DNA of 64,000 nt, taken from Vibrio sp. BS-M-Sm-2. Lineage in GTDB: Bacteria > Pseudomonadota > Gammaproteobacteria > Enterobacterales > Vibrionaceae. The translations under genes and the position numbers were made by a program. Below are positions 25,794-34,892 of this stretch, one piece after another. The stretch spans positions 806,001 through 870,000 of the forward strand of contig NZ_CP167894.1 of NCBI RefSeq assembly GCF_041504345.1, read 5' to 3'. Each line of letters begins with the position of its first letter. The first letter of the stretch is position 1. Below the pieces are notes generated by a model. That model was given only the letters and a program-made list of their open reading frames with translations. It was not told where the DNA came from and ran no database searches.

Positions 25794-26720
25794 CTACCAT
25801 GCAGGAGTTAGGAAACTCTTACAGTCCCCAAGAAGATGTCGTAACGTTCGTTTTTGAGGAGCCAAAACTAAAGAACGGATACTGTATGAGATGGCCAGTC
25901 GGTTTTTTTGTAAGCCTCGATAATAGTCAGCGTAACCTTCCAGAATTCTTGCTTTTGCGATTTTGAAACTCGAAGTTGGTAGGTCCCATCGTTGACTGTC
26001 ATTTTGGTAACGCTGGAGAATAGCTTCTATAGACTGCAAATTTCTCAATTTAAGGCTTTCCGTTTGGGTAACGGAACTCGATCTCATCAAGTAGCCTACT
26101 TGCACTGAGTTCAATACACCAATCTGATGATTTTCACTCATTCGAAGCCACAGTTCCCAATCTTCCCCATACTTAATGTCAGCATTGAAACTGTCTGTTT
26201 GAGAAAACACATCTGCTTTCACCATGACCGTCGATGTTCCAATCACATTGTTTTCAATGATGAACTCCAACGGGTTTTCAATATTGATAAACGCTTCATC
26301 TTGATCTTGAAATTGTGACCAATAACTAAAGCAATCAACTATCACTTGATAGTCTTCAGTAAGGTGTTCGTAGTTAGTAAAGCTCATCGCAAGACCTGGG
26401 GATCGTTGGTGAAATTCGAGTTGGTGTTCGAGTTTTTCGGGTAGCCAGAAGTCATCAGCATCTAGAAAAGCAATGTATTTACCCGTTGCTTTCGCTATTC
26501 CAAGGTTTCTTGCTTGAGGTGCGCCAACACCCAAAGTGGATAAGGTAATAATGCGTTCATCGTCTATCGACGCGAGATACGTAGACGTTCCATCGTTACT
26601 GTTATCGTCAATGACAATGAGCTCAACATCTTGATGAGTCTGCTTTAGTACGCTGCCAATTGCTTTCGGCAGGTAATCCAAGCAGTTGTAGGTAGGAATA
26701 ACAACACTTACTTTAGCCAT
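25794..26720 (-). CDS. Family 2 glycosyltransferase
   Basis: A 308-residue GT-A fold transferase. The nucleotide-sugar site reads VSVVIPTYNCLDYLPKAI at the N terminus, followed by VELIVIDDNSNDGT and the DxD-type metal motif FLDADDFW near residue 96. ADIKYGEDWELWLRMSE near 182-198 carries the likely catalytic acid ED. It adds a sugar to a growing surface glycan, and the sugar is unknown. It is the first gene of a two-gene unit with the flippase and is divergent from the GT4 gene. Confidence 0.9.
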   Translation of the reverse strand: MAKVSVVIPTYNCLDYLPKAIGSVLKQTHQDVELIVIDDNSNDGTSTYLASIDDERIITLSTLGVGAPQARNLGIAKATGKYIAFLDADDFWLPEKLEHQLEFHQRSPGLAMSFTNYEHLTEDYQVIVDCFSYWSQFQDQDEAFINIENPLEFIIENNVIGTSTVMVKADVFSQTDSFNADIKYGEDWELWLRMSENHQIGVLNSVQVGYLMRSSSVTQTESLKLRNLQSIEAILQRYQNDSQRWDLPTSSFKIAKARILEGYADYYRGLQKNRLAISYSIRSLVLAPQKRTLRHLLGDCKSFLTPAW

Positions 26721-27045
26721 AATGACACCCTCAGATTTATACGTTATATGGCTGACGTTGCATGTTCTATGCCGAGAGTTTCTAGCTACAAAATCATTTC
26801 TAGATCAGCCACCTACGCGTCCATTCCCAAAATGACGACAAAACGCATCAGGTCGAAAAACCTACAACTTCAATTTGACTATCAATTTGAGAAAACGGGA
26901 CACTTCTAGGTGGGTAGCCTTCAAAAAACCATTGAAATGCCCGCCAAAGCTACGATTAGATCTTGGTTCGTATCTTGCTTTATTGGTTATTACATTGGCT
27001 TGATCGCTTTAATCGCTTTAATCATATGGATTTGAGGAGTAAGGA
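26721..27045. other. Divergent intergenic region of the glycan locus
   Basis: This 325-bp AT-rich region between the GT2 and GT4 genes presumably holds both promoters. I see only a short direct repeat of CGCTTTAAT near 27005-27021 and no clear operator, RNA or small gene. Confidence 0.4.
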
Positions 27046-28194
27046 ATGAAGAAAGTAGCATTTGTGGCGCCAACCTACCCTGTACTCAGTGAGACCTTCA
27101 TTCAAACAGAAGTCGACTCCTTGAAAGATTGTGGACACGATGTCTGTGTCATGACCTTCAAAATTGAAAACAGCGAAAAACAATTTGACTACGACATTGT
27201 CGAAATTGGCAAAGACGTTCAGATGGGTAAAGTGACCCACATTAACTGGCTAGGGTTGTTCAAAGCTATCTCATTTATTTCTAAGCAAACCAGTATGCCT
27301 AAAAAGTCACTGTTCGCTTATGGATTCAAATTAGCACTGCAACTCGCAGAAAAAGACGTAGAACACGTTCATGCACATTTCTGTCAGCACACCACAGCTC
27401 ACGCTATCGTAGCAGCAAAGCTTCTCAATATTACTTGCTCGTTTGTCGCTCATGGCCACGATGTTTACGAGTTTGCTTATGATATTGAACAGAAAATCTC
27501 TTCGAGTGATTTTGTGGTCGCTGTCTGCAAAGACATGCTCGCGGACTTCAATACTATGGCGAAAGGAAACGTTAAGCTCCTACACTGCGGAGTAAATACC
27601 AAACAATTCCAACTCAATCCAAAAACTGAAACGAAACAACTTCGCTTTGTTTTCCTTGGCCGGTTAGTTGAACAAAAAGGTCTCCACCACCTTATTGATG
27701 CATTAGCACCGATAGCCCAACCTCTTGACATTCATCTTGATATCATCGGTACTGGTGATTTAGAGCAACAATTAAAACTGCAGGTAAAAGAGCAAGGGCT
27801 CACTCGAAACGTGACCTTTCTTGGCGCCAAACCTAACGAGTGGGTGAAAGAGAAACTGTCGAACTATGAGAGCCTAATCGCACCATTCTGCTTTTCTGAA
27901 ACAGGATGTGTGGATACCGGACCACTCGTTTTAAAAGAAGCGATGGCCGTAGGCACACCCGTCATTACGACCAACATCATGGGATGCAAAGAGATCGTCT
28001 CACCTGAAACCGGTTTTGTGGTTAACGAAAAGAACGTTGAGGAATTAAGAGAAGCGATTGAGCGTTTTGCACAGTTGAGCAGCAATGATAAAACGTCAAT
28101 GGGATTAAAGGCACGTCAAAGAGTAAAGGACAGTTTTAATTCGATAAAACAAGCTCAGCAATTATCTCGCTGGATAGAAGACCCGGCTCAATAG
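27046..28194 (+). CDS. Family 4 glycosyltransferase
   Basis: A 382-residue GT-B fold transferase. The N-terminal acceptor domain starts VAFVAPTYPVLSETFIQTE, with VHAHFCQHTT near residue 106. The C-terminal donor domain has FVFLGRLVEQKGLHHLIDAL and the E-x7-E element in GPLVLKEAMAVGTPVITT near residue 295. It resembles exopolysaccharide transferases of the WcaL/AmsK type. It stands alone on the plus strand, divergent from the GT2-flippase pair. GAGGAGTAAGGA precedes the ATG, a strong ribosome site. Confidence 0.9.
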   Translation: MKKVAFVAPTYPVLSETFIQTEVDSLKDCGHDVCVMTFKIENSEKQFDYDIVEIGKDVQMGKVTHINWLGLFKAISFISKQTSMPKKSLFAYGFKLALQLAEKDVEHVHAHFCQHTTAHAIVAAKLLNITCSFVAHGHDVYEFAYDIEQKISSSDFVVAVCKDMLADFNTMAKGNVKLLHCGVNTKQFQLNPKTETKQLRFVFLGRLVEQKGLHHLIDALAPIAQPLDIHLDIIGTGDLEQQLKLQVKEQGLTRNVTFLGAKPNEWVKEKLSNYESLIAPFCFSETGCVDTGPLVLKEAMAVGTPVITTNIMGCKEIVSPETGFVVNEKNVEELREAIERFAQLSSNDKTSMGLKARQRVKDSFNSIKQAQQLSRWIEDPAQ

Positions 28195-28386
28195 TAGCTA
28201 ACTAAAGTAGCTAATTACTACTAAGGCAACTAATTAACACTTAAGAAACTAAGCACCACCAGCTTCCACAAGAAAAGCAAAGCGCTACATCAACTTCAAA
28301 TGTAACGCTCAATTTAGCATCTTCTACCTAATTATGAGATCTTCGGTTTTCAGTAACTTTTATTAGCTTTTCATTAAGAAGCCTAG

Positions 28387-29160
28387 CTAGCCAGCTCGCA
28401 GTGCCAAAATAGATTCAATATCTTCGATATCACGATATTGAGTCAGTTGTTGCTCTTGCGATGAAATAGCCACAATCGACATTCTGTCGGCCAATTCGTT
28501 ACCTTCAATACCAACGTGCCCATTCACATGGTAGATGGTAATTTTTGAAGCCAGTTCTTGGTAGAGCGCATAGGCAGGTTTAATAATATCGAGGTTTTTG
28601 ATCTCGCCGCCCGACTTCGTCCAGCCCTTTTTCTCCCAACCAGTTGCCCACTTAGTAATACAATCTATCGAGTACTTAGAGTCACAATAAATCGCAACAG
28701 ACAAACCTGAGTTTAACTTCTCTTTTGCGAGTAAAAACGCCTGTTTAAGGCCATGTAACTCGGCGGTATTGTTGGTACCAACAGGCTGATACAAGCCATA
28801 CCACAATTCTGTTAATTGGTTGTTTTGGTAAACCGCCAACCCCGTCCCTGCTTCACCAGGGTTTGGCTCACAAGCACCATCGGTAAAGATCTTGATATCA
28901 AAAGGCATATCAGTGATTTGCTGCTCTGAAAGAGGCGGCACCTTTGCTTTCGTCGACTTACCCGTAGAGCTTGGCTTTGTAGCCGTAGACCCTGACGCAG
29001 ACGACGTTTTACCACCGAAAGCAGACTCAGCCTCGCCTAGTGTTGGAAACGATTTATATCTCGCACCAGCAAAGCCATCAACTTGCGCTTTACACTCGTT
29101 CCAAGTGGTAAAAATACCCGGTGTGCGACCGTTCCAAACCACATAATATTTCTTAGCCAA
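28387..29160 (-). CDS. RNase HI with N-terminal hybrid-binding domain
   Basis: A 257-residue protein. Residues 1-50 are the Cauli_VI/HBD hybrid-binding domain (YYVVWNGRTPGIFTTWNECK). A Ser/Thr/Lys-rich linker (about 52-80) leads to the RNase H domain. Its four acidic residues are seen in IFTDGACEPNPGEAGTG, NTAELHGLKQAF, IYCDSKYSIDC and GNELADRMS. It cuts the RNA of RNA-DNA hybrids. This eukaryote-like HBD architecture is a paralogue distinct from the short housekeeping RnhA. It is monocistronic. Confidence 0.9.
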   Translation of the reverse strand: MAKKYYVVWNGRTPGIFTTWNECKAQVDGFAGARYKSFPTLGEAESAFGGKTSSASGSTATKPSSTGKSTKAKVPPLSEQQITDMPFDIKIFTDGACEPNPGEAGTGLAVYQNNQLTELWYGLYQPVGTNNTAELHGLKQAFLLAKEKLNSGLSVAIYCDSKYSIDCITKWATGWEKKGWTKSGGEIKNLDIIKPAYALYQELASKITIYHVNGHVGIEGNELADRMSIVAISSQEQQLTQYRDIEDIESILALRAG

Positions 29161-29241
29161 ACTAACTCCTTACCAAAACCTAAACACACAAACAGTGAAT
29201 CAGTACATTAGATGCCACCACGCTATACGTTGCAAGGTCTA

Positions 29242-29547
29242 TCACTCTAAAACAGGTCTAAAAAAACTGCGTTCATAACTCACGATGCAATCCACTTCGT
29301 CTGCAAATTCAAACGCTTTAATACACTCAGCATCGCTCAGCGACTTAATTCGATACTCTTCATAAGCAGCCAAACTTTCAAAGGTAAACAGCGCCAAGGC
29401 AATATTGTTCGCCCCTTCCGACGGTAAGAAATAACCATTGTGTTGGCCTCCAAATTTAGCGACCAAAGGAATCCACATTTTTGCGTATGCCTCAAACTCA
29501 TTTACCTTCTTAGGATCAATCACATATCGAACATAACAAGTAATCAT
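29242..29547 (-). CDS. NIPSNAP-family protein
   Basis: A 101-residue protein with a dimeric alpha+beta barrel pattern. It opens with MITCYVRYVIDPKKVNEFEAY and contains FGGQHNGYFLPSEGANNIAL and the conserved end YERSFFRPVLE, typical of NIPSNAP. Function is unknown; proteins of this fold often bind small hydrophobic ligands. It lies between the RNase H gene and the AzlCD unit on the same strand. Confidence 0.8.
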   Translation of the reverse strand: MITCYVRYVIDPKKVNEFEAYAKMWIPLVAKFGGQHNGYFLPSEGANNIALALFTFESLAAYEEYRIKSLSDAECIKAFEFADEVDCIVSYERSFFRPVLE

Positions 29548-29597
29548 ATTTATATAGCCTTTAAATCATGGGAGAAACATAAAACCTAAATTGAAGC

Positions 29598-29927
29598 TCA
29601 AGAGAAAAGGTAATCAACCGCAACGAGGTTATAGAACAAAAACACCGCCATGCTGACGCCGATCGTTAGCAGCACATTGCCTGTTTTCCAAATCAGGAAG
29701 CCAGTCACCACCGCACCTATCAAGTATGGGTTTTCAAGGCTTGGCCAAAATGTTTGTTCAGGAGCAAATACAATGGGCCCCCAAATCGCTGTCAGTACCG
29801 CTGGGCTTGAATAGCGTAATAGGCGTCTTGCGGTTTGATTGAGCCGAAGCGGGATTGCAGGCTCTAAAAACAGATACCGACTAAAGAAAACAATCGCAGT
29901 CATGAGTAATATCGTTAACCAAATCAT
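29598..29927 (-). CDS. azlD: AzlD-family branched-chain amino-acid exporter subunit
   Basis: A 109-residue protein with four hydrophobic segments and the AzlD signature RYLFLEPAIPLRLNQTARRLLRYSSPAVLTAI, quoted by position as residues 17-48. It pairs with AzlC to export branched-chain amino acids and analogues. Its start is two bases after the azlC stop, which indicates translational coupling. Confidence 0.88.
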   Translation of the reverse strand: MIWLTILLMTAIVFFSRYLFLEPAIPLRLNQTARRLLRYSSPAVLTAIWGPIVFAPEQTFWPSLENPYLIGAVVTGFLIWKTGNVLLTIGVSMAVFLFYNLVAVDYLFS

Positions 29928-29929
29928 CT

Positions 29930-30658
29930 CTATTTCCCCTCTACGATTGTCTTGTTACCGTTGCTTCGCTCTTGGAACGATTCGCTGAAAAAGCCCGCTA
30001 ACATACCGGCAATCGCTGCAATCATTAGTCCACCCTCAATATTGTTAACCGACATGGCAACCGAAGTGACCAGAGAAACAACCACACATACCACGACGGG
30101 TAGAGTGCGGATTAATGGAAAAACCAAAGCGATAAAGGTTGCTGCAACCGCGAAGTCGAGCCCAATTTCGTTGAGTGACGGAATTTGACTACCGGCGACA
30201 ATGCCAACAAAGCTCGCAATATTCCAAACAAAGTAAAATACCCCACCGACACCAACTGCGTACCAACGATTAAATTCCTGCTGAGATTGCCCACTGCAAA
30301 TCGCAAACAGCTCATCGGTAAGCCAAAATCCAAGTAATAGACGCCAGCGCACAGGAAGGTGACTGATTTTGTCGCGCATCGATACACTGTATAAAAAGTG
30401 CCTTGAGGTAATGAACAGTGTGGTCAGAAGCATAGTACCTAAGCCAATACCCGCTTTGAACATGCCTGCAGCAACAAGTTGTGCCGACCCTGCGAACAAA
30501 ATAGCCGACATCGCTTGCGCTTGAAGTTGATTCAATCCGGCATCTATCGCATATGAACCGGCTAGAATTCCCCAAGGGATTACCGCAATACTCAAAGGCA
30601 TTCCCGCTAAAACGCCCTTCCATAACTGTGTTCGTCTATCCATTGTTTCACTATCCAT
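29930..30658 (-). CDS. azlC: AzlC-family branched-chain amino-acid exporter
   Basis: A 242-residue inner-membrane protein of the AzlC family, with seven to eight segments. Hallmarks are IPWGILAGSYAIDAGLNQLQ and MSAILFAGSAQLVAAGMF near the N terminus, and FITSRHFLYSVSMRD. It forms the large subunit of the AzlCD exporter. The frame continues 22 codons upstream, but the ATG chosen follows GAGAGAAAA and gives the usual length; a further ATG five codons later is also possible. An AraC-type regulator gene lies 145 bp upstream on the same strand. Confidence 0.88.
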   Translation of the reverse strand: MDSETMDRRTQLWKGVLAGMPLSIAVIPWGILAGSYAIDAGLNQLQAQAMSAILFAGSAQLVAAGMFKAGIGLGTMLLTTLFITSRHFLYSVSMRDKISHLPVRWRLLLGFWLTDELFAICSGQSQQEFNRWYAVGVGGVFYFVWNIASFVGIVAGSQIPSLNEIGLDFAVAATFIALVFPLIRTLPVVVCVVVSLVTSVAMSVNNIEGGLMIAAIAGMLAGFFSESFQERSNGNKTIVEGK

Positions 30659-30803
30659 ATAATTCTTTTTTCTCTCACATTGGCTATTCAATGTAAGAGG
30701 AGTTGAGTCGGTTCGATTGTACAAACTTGCTCAATTTCATGCCCCAATTCACCGTACCTTAGCCGCACTTAACACAAGTTAGCCATGCCTTAGCCACGCA
30801 AGT

Positions 30804-31637
30804 TTAGAGCATTTTGATGTATTGTCCCGGCGTGTAGCCATTAGCCTTTTTGAAGTGTCGATGAAAATGGCTTTGATCATGAAAGCCACACTCTTGAGCG
30901 GTATCTGAAATAGTATGTCCTTGTTTCAATAACTTACGAGAAAGTCTTAACCGAGATTGGATCTGATACGCATGCGGCGGAAGACCAAACTCTTTTTGAA
31001 AGGAGCGCACTAAATGAAACGGGCTCAAAGCCGCTAGCTTAGATAGCTCCTCCAGGGACACATCGGCTTGTGGAAAATCATCTAAGAACTCTTTCACCAA
31101 GACAAGCTGGCGCTGAGTTTTCCCGTCGAGTTGAGGGTTAAGCGGCGATTTTCCGTGTCGGCTAATCAGTTTAACCAACATCCCATACATCAATGTTTCT
31201 CTTAATAAGCGGTTATCAGACTCATCAATCATGTTGAAGACTAATCTCAATTGATTGGCGAGCTCAGGGTCTTCTACAACCGCTCTTGGGAAGTATGGTG
31301 CACCGTAGTTAGGTAAGTTTAACTCTTGAGTGATCTTGGCAAGTTGCTCTGGGAGTGGATACATCGCTCGATACGCCCAACCGCCTTCTGTGGCAGAGTG
31401 CCCGCTATGAACTTCATCGGCATTCACGAGAATAATCGCATCTTGTGGTGCAATATGATGTCCGCCCGTTCGATAGAAACGCTGAGCGCCTTGCTCAATA
31501 ACCCCAAGCGTGTAGCCCTCATGGCTATGGCGCGAGAAGTTCTGCTTCTCGTATTCAGCATTAAGGATTTCAAGGCCACCGAACTCTTCTGTGATCTTAT
31601 ATTCGGCCTTTTCTTTAGAGCGTTTCTTGTTCTCCAT
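30804..31637 (-). CDS. AraC-family regulator with cupin sensor
   Basis: A 277-residue regulator. Residues about 15-110 form a cupin sensor domain (FSRHSHEGYTLGVIEQG; APQDAIILVNADEVHSG). The C-terminal 100 residues carry two helix-turn-helix motifs, LEELSKLAALSPFHLVRSFQ and ISDTAQECGFHDQSHFHRHF. It precedes the AzlCD genes on the same strand and probably controls them in response to an amino acid. The ATG with GGGA eight bases upstream was chosen; a TTG four codons earlier is the alternative. Confidence 0.88.
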   Translation of the reverse strand: MENKKRSKEKAEYKITEEFGGLEILNAEYEKQNFSRHSHEGYTLGVIEQGAQRFYRTGGHHIAPQDAIILVNADEVHSGHSATEGGWAYRAMYPLPEQLAKITQELNLPNYGAPYFPRAVVEDPELANQLRLVFNMIDESDNRLLRETLMYGMLVKLISRHGKSPLNPQLDGKTQRQLVLVKEFLDDFPQADVSLEELSKLAALSPFHLVRSFQKEFGLPPHAYQIQSRLRLSRKLLKQGHTISDTAQECGFHDQSHFHRHFKKANGYTPGQYIKML

Positions 31638-31884
31638 AACGATTCCCAAGCCTGTTAATTATCGAGCGACTTATCAGTCTACTCTATAGGCTCTTTCAAC
31701 TTTTGTACAAAATTGCGCTTTTGTTTGTTAATACTGCTCTTATCGTTGCTTTAGGCCCTCGCGATATTGCTTTCTAACTGAGAGGAAAGTCTAGGTATGC
31801 CCCGAGTTGGCAATAAATTGACAAATTAGTAAAGAAGTCATGGCAATACTGTCTTCTAATCATCGGCAATAGACCTGATACACT

Positions 31885-32223
31885 ATGAAAAACACGCTAA
31901 TCCTTCTCTTTTTCTTCAGCCTAACTGGGTGTACTCACAACCAGTCGAAAGCACTAAGTATGAATTCCTCCCCCGTTAATACATACCCACAATCAATGTC
32001 GAACCTACAACTGTGCGACACCTTGTATTACGGTAGACCAAGTAACCAAACACTGGCTGCAATTGGTAGTGAGTTTAATCGAAGAGGATTATCAAAGAGT
32101 TGGTGTGATACCGAAACCAACAAGCTTTATTTAACAAAGACGATTGATTGGGTAGCTGAACAAGTCGAAGACAAAGAAGCTTCTGAGGAAGAGGCACCTG
32201 CTACTGTGCTACCTGCGAATTGA
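31885..32223 (+). CDS. Hypothetical lipoprotein
   Basis: A 112-residue protein with a lipoprotein signal peptide (LILLFFFSLTGC, acylated Cys near 16). The mature part contains QLCDTLYYGRPSNQTLAAIGSEFNRRGLSKSWCD, described here as residues 52-85, a cysteine-flanked module seen in several small gammaproteobacterial lipoproteins. The tail is acidic (EDKEASEEEAP). Function is unknown. Confidence 0.75.
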   Translation: MKNTLILLFFFSLTGCTHNQSKALSMNSSPVNTYPQSMSNLQLCDTLYYGRPSNQTLAAIGSEFNRRGLSKSWCDTETNKLYLTKTIDWVAEQVEDKEASEEEAPATVLPAN

Positions 32224-32394
32224 GAAAGATACGTAATTTATCCTCATTGAATACGCTAGCAGTGCTTCTAAAAATAAAACCAGAGCAAACTTATTGATCT
32301 GCATGCCTTTGCTCACATCAATATGCATTCGCATTGATAAATGTTAACAATTAGTTAATCATCGGTATCCTTTATTACTATAAGGAAATAACCA

Positions 32395-33156
32395 ATGAAA
32401 TGGATACTTGTTGCATTCGTCAGTATTTTCTCTGTGTTCACATACGCAAAAGATTGGAAACAAATTCGCTTTACTGTTGAAGGAGCTTACCCACCGTTCA
32501 GTTGGACAACGCAAGATGGTGAATTAGAGGGGTTTGAAGTCGATTTAGCCAACGCCTTGTGTATCGAATTAGAAGTAAAATGTATCATCTCAAAAACTGA
32601 TTGGGACGGTATTATCCCATCACTTTTAAGCCGTAAAAACGATGCAATTATAGCGGCTATGACAATTACCGAAGAACGTGAAAAGAAAGTTAACTTCACT
32701 ATCCCCTACGCCAAAGTTCCTACTCGTTTTGTGATGAAGAAAGATCGAGAGATCAATATGAGCGACGAAAGCTTGAATGACCTAACTATTGGGGTTCAGC
32801 GAGCAACTATTGGCGATAAGTACCTTTCTGAGATTTACCCAGATGTAGACATTAAGCGTTACAGCTCATTCGACGAAGCCTTTACCGATTTACTCAACGG
32901 TCGTCTCGATACCGTATTTGGTGGCTCTATGGGGCTCAATGCGGGTTTTCTTGAAACAGAACAAGGTAAAGACTATCACTTTACAGGCCCTAAATTCACC
33001 GAAGAGAAATGGTTCGGACGTGGTATTGGTGTAGCGGTACGAAAACAAGACAATGAACTCAAAAATCTTATCGATAGTGGAATACAAAGACTGATCGACA
33101 ACGGTCAACACCAAAAGATTGCTAGCAAGTACTTCTCATACAGTATTTATGAATAG
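32395..33156 (+). CDS. Orphan periplasmic solute-binding protein (family 3)
   Basis: A 253-residue exported protein with a signal peptide ending TYA-K. The family 3 signature is seen in FEVDLANALCIELEVKC near residues 45-61, preceded by EGAYPPFSW. DGIIPSLLSRKNDAIIAAMTITEEREKKVNF is the standard hinge region (residues about 70-100). It should bind a polar amino acid or related compound for an ABC importer. No permease or ATPase gene is beside it, so it either serves a system elsewhere or acts as a sensor. AAGGAAATAACC gives a strong ribosome site. Confidence 0.9.
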   Translation: MKWILVAFVSIFSVFTYAKDWKQIRFTVEGAYPPFSWTTQDGELEGFEVDLANALCIELEVKCIISKTDWDGIIPSLLSRKNDAIIAAMTITEEREKKVNFTIPYAKVPTRFVMKKDREINMSDESLNDLTIGVQRATIGDKYLSEIYPDVDIKRYSSFDEAFTDLLNGRLDTVFGGSMGLNAGFLETEQGKDYHFTGPKFTEEKWFGRGIGVAVRKQDNELKNLIDSGIQRLIDNGQHQKIASKYFSYSIYE

Positions 33157-33226
33157 CCTAGCGCACAGAATGAATGAGCTTCACTGATGAAAATTGTTGT
33201 TTAATTTTTGGAAAGCTTCAGATAGC

Positions 33227-33255
33227 AAAAAGCCGCTCATAAAGAGCGGCTTTTT
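33227..33255. terminator. Bidirectional terminator between the binding-protein gene and the SRP RNA
   Basis: AAAAAGCCGCTC-ATAAA-GAGCGGCTTTTT is a 12-bp perfect stem flanked by A and T runs, so it serves both the plus-strand gene and the minus-strand RNA. Confidence 0.92.
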
Positions 33256-33258
33256 TAA

Positions 33259-33365
33259 GGGGTGGGAACCCAGCCACATCCCGGCACACAAGTCACTCGC
33301 TGCGGCTGCTCCCTTCCAGGCCTGACCGAGTTCACGAGCTATTGTTGCGGGAGGACCAGGCCCCC
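33259..33365 (-). ncRNA. ffs: Signal recognition particle RNA (4.5S RNA)
   Basis: About 107 bases on the minus strand fold as one long hairpin with GGGGG/CCCC ends. The conserved apical domain is present: GGTCAGGCCTGGAAGGGAGC, with the Ffh-binding internal loops, followed by AGCCGCAGCGA, and the distal strand has GTGTGCCGGGATGTGGCTGG. It binds Ffh and targets nascent membrane proteins. End positions are set by the terminal pairing and may be off by a few bases. Confidence 0.95.
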
Positions 33366-33557
33366 ATAGATTCGTTTTCTTAGAGGCTTGCCTCAAAGAG
33401 TGATTGGATTATTAAGCATCACAGCAACCATTGCAAGCCCTTCCACCCTATTTTTGAACAATTGCCGTCTAAGTGCTTATCCTTTATTCAAACCACTAGA
33501 AAATCGCAGGTAAATTCACCATTTACCTGCATTTGGAAGGTTTGGATTTCTGAAGAA

Positions 33558-34301
33558 CTAGACATCGATGTCTTCGTTATCTTCTGTACGAATGATGTAG
33601 TCTGTCATCCACGCGGTGCCTAATAGACACAACCACACCACAAAGACAGGGCTTGGTACTTCAATGCTTGGGGTTATCACCAAAGCCGCAAAACCGACCG
33701 TTGGCAGTGTCCAACACAGTAGCTTATTCCAGCGGAACGTTTTCAAGCGCGTCAGCGTTTCCATTGATGCCATGATGCCCGTTATACACAAGGCCACCAA
33801 AGCAGCATAAGGTAAATCGGCTATCCATAATGGAAGTATTAAGCCTAATGACCACCAGCTGTGTCGGCTGGCTGGCTTAAGATGATTGGCTGCCCACCAA
33901 ATTACGATGATAGATAAGGTCTGAAGTGTGGTAACCCACGGGACGCCTTCAAGCTTGCCTGCTGATTGCGTGACCATAATCCCGACCTGCAAAGTAGTCA
34001 CAATCAAGCCTGAAATAATTACGACCGACAAACTACTGCGTCTTGAGAAGACCACCATCAATAGCGGAAATAGTACCCATGCACTGACAGACAGCGTAAT
34101 GGGCTGCAAAGGAAGGGTTAGACCATAAGTAGTCATGGAAATAAGCAAAGCTAATCCTGCTATGCCCCCCTGCGGTAAAATCCATAAAGCAGGAATTACC
34201 ATTGCAAGCACAGGGATGTCTCCCTCACTTAAACTGATTGCTCTCGCGCAAACAACCGCTAATAATGTGGTTATCAAGAACTGAAACGTTGAAAATACCA
34301 T
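33558..34301 (-). CDS. Hypothetical integral membrane protein
   Basis: A 247-residue protein made almost entirely of hydrophobic segments (about eight to nine), with an acidic C-terminal tail RTEDNEDIDV. It contains no motif I recognise. It lies upstream of the SRP RNA on the same strand, with a 192-bp gap that must hold the RNA promoter. A transport or envelope role is possible but unsupported. Confidence 0.65.
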   Translation of the reverse strand: MVFSTFQFLITTLLAVVCARAISLSEGDIPVLAMVIPALWILPQGGIAGLALLISMTTYGLTLPLQPITLSVSAWVLFPLLMVVFSRRSSLSVVIISGLIVTTLQVGIMVTQSAGKLEGVPWVTTLQTLSIIVIWWAANHLKPASRHSWWSLGLILPLWIADLPYAALVALCITGIMASMETLTRLKTFRWNKLLCWTLPTVGFAALVITPSIEVPSPVFVVWLCLLGTAWMTDYIIRTEDNEDIDV

Positions 34302-34331
34302 AGCCCTCTCCTTCTACCGATCCGTGGTACC

Positions 34332-34492
34332 ATACCAATCGTAGTAATTAACTGGTCCCCCTAGCTTGTTAAAAAGCTCGATAACCTCGTTAGATTTTTT
34401 GATTGTAGAATAACTACTTATCGAAAAATCTGTCTTGTTCTCAAGCTTTTTCCCTGCGCTATTTTTGAACACTTACTTACTGTGATTGGTAT
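34332..34492. repeat. 161-bp terminal-inverted-repeat element, copy A
   Basis: A noncoding element bounded by ATACCAATC and GATTGGTAT; the inverted ends extend to about 20 bp with mismatches. It is the same length as the element at 45077-45237 and about 89 percent identical to it by hand alignment, in inverse orientation, without gaps. It has the look of a MITE. It ends 22 bp before the atl start codon. Confidence 0.88.
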
Positions 34493-34514
34493 TTATGAAC
34501 TAGGAACATTTAGT

Positions 34515-34817
34515 ATGGACCAATTTTTGAGCCAAATCTTTGCTGTGATTCACCAAATTCCATATGGAAAAGTAACAACTTATGGAGACATAGCACGTTT
34601 TTCAGGATTTCCGGGCTATGCGCGGCATGTTGGTAAAGCGCTTGGTAACCTACCAGAAGGTAGCAAACTGCCTTGGTATCGAGTGATAAACAGCAAGGGA
34701 GAGATCTCTTTAAAGGGTGATTCGTTCGACCGACAAAAGCAGCATTTGGTCAAAGAAGGAGTTGAAGTGAGTGATGCAGGAAAGATCAAACTCAGAATAT
34801 ACAAATGGCAGCCCTAA
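34515..34817 (+). CDS. atl: Alkyltransferase-like protein (Atl/YbaZ)
   Basis: A 100-residue protein of the MGMT/Ada DNA-binding fold. IPYGKVTTYGDIARFSGFPG and ARHVGKAL match the DNA-binding helix-turn-helix with the Arg finger (Arg37). The active-site PCHR of true methyltransferases reads PWYR here (Trp54), so it cannot transfer alkyl groups. Such proteins bind O6-alkylguanine and flag it for nucleotide-excision repair. The ATG preceded by AGGA was chosen; the frame runs 11 codons further into the upstream repeat element, from a GTG. Confidence 0.92.
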   Translation: MDQFLSQIFAVIHQIPYGKVTTYGDIARFSGFPGYARHVGKALGNLPEGSKLPWYRVINSKGEISLKGDSFDRQKQHLVKEGVEVSDAGKIKLRIYKWQP

Positions 34818-34892
34818 AGCTGCCACTAATCGCTAATTCAACTGACTAATTTAAGCCAATCAAGATGCCTTAACGTTGGCATCGACTTTGAA

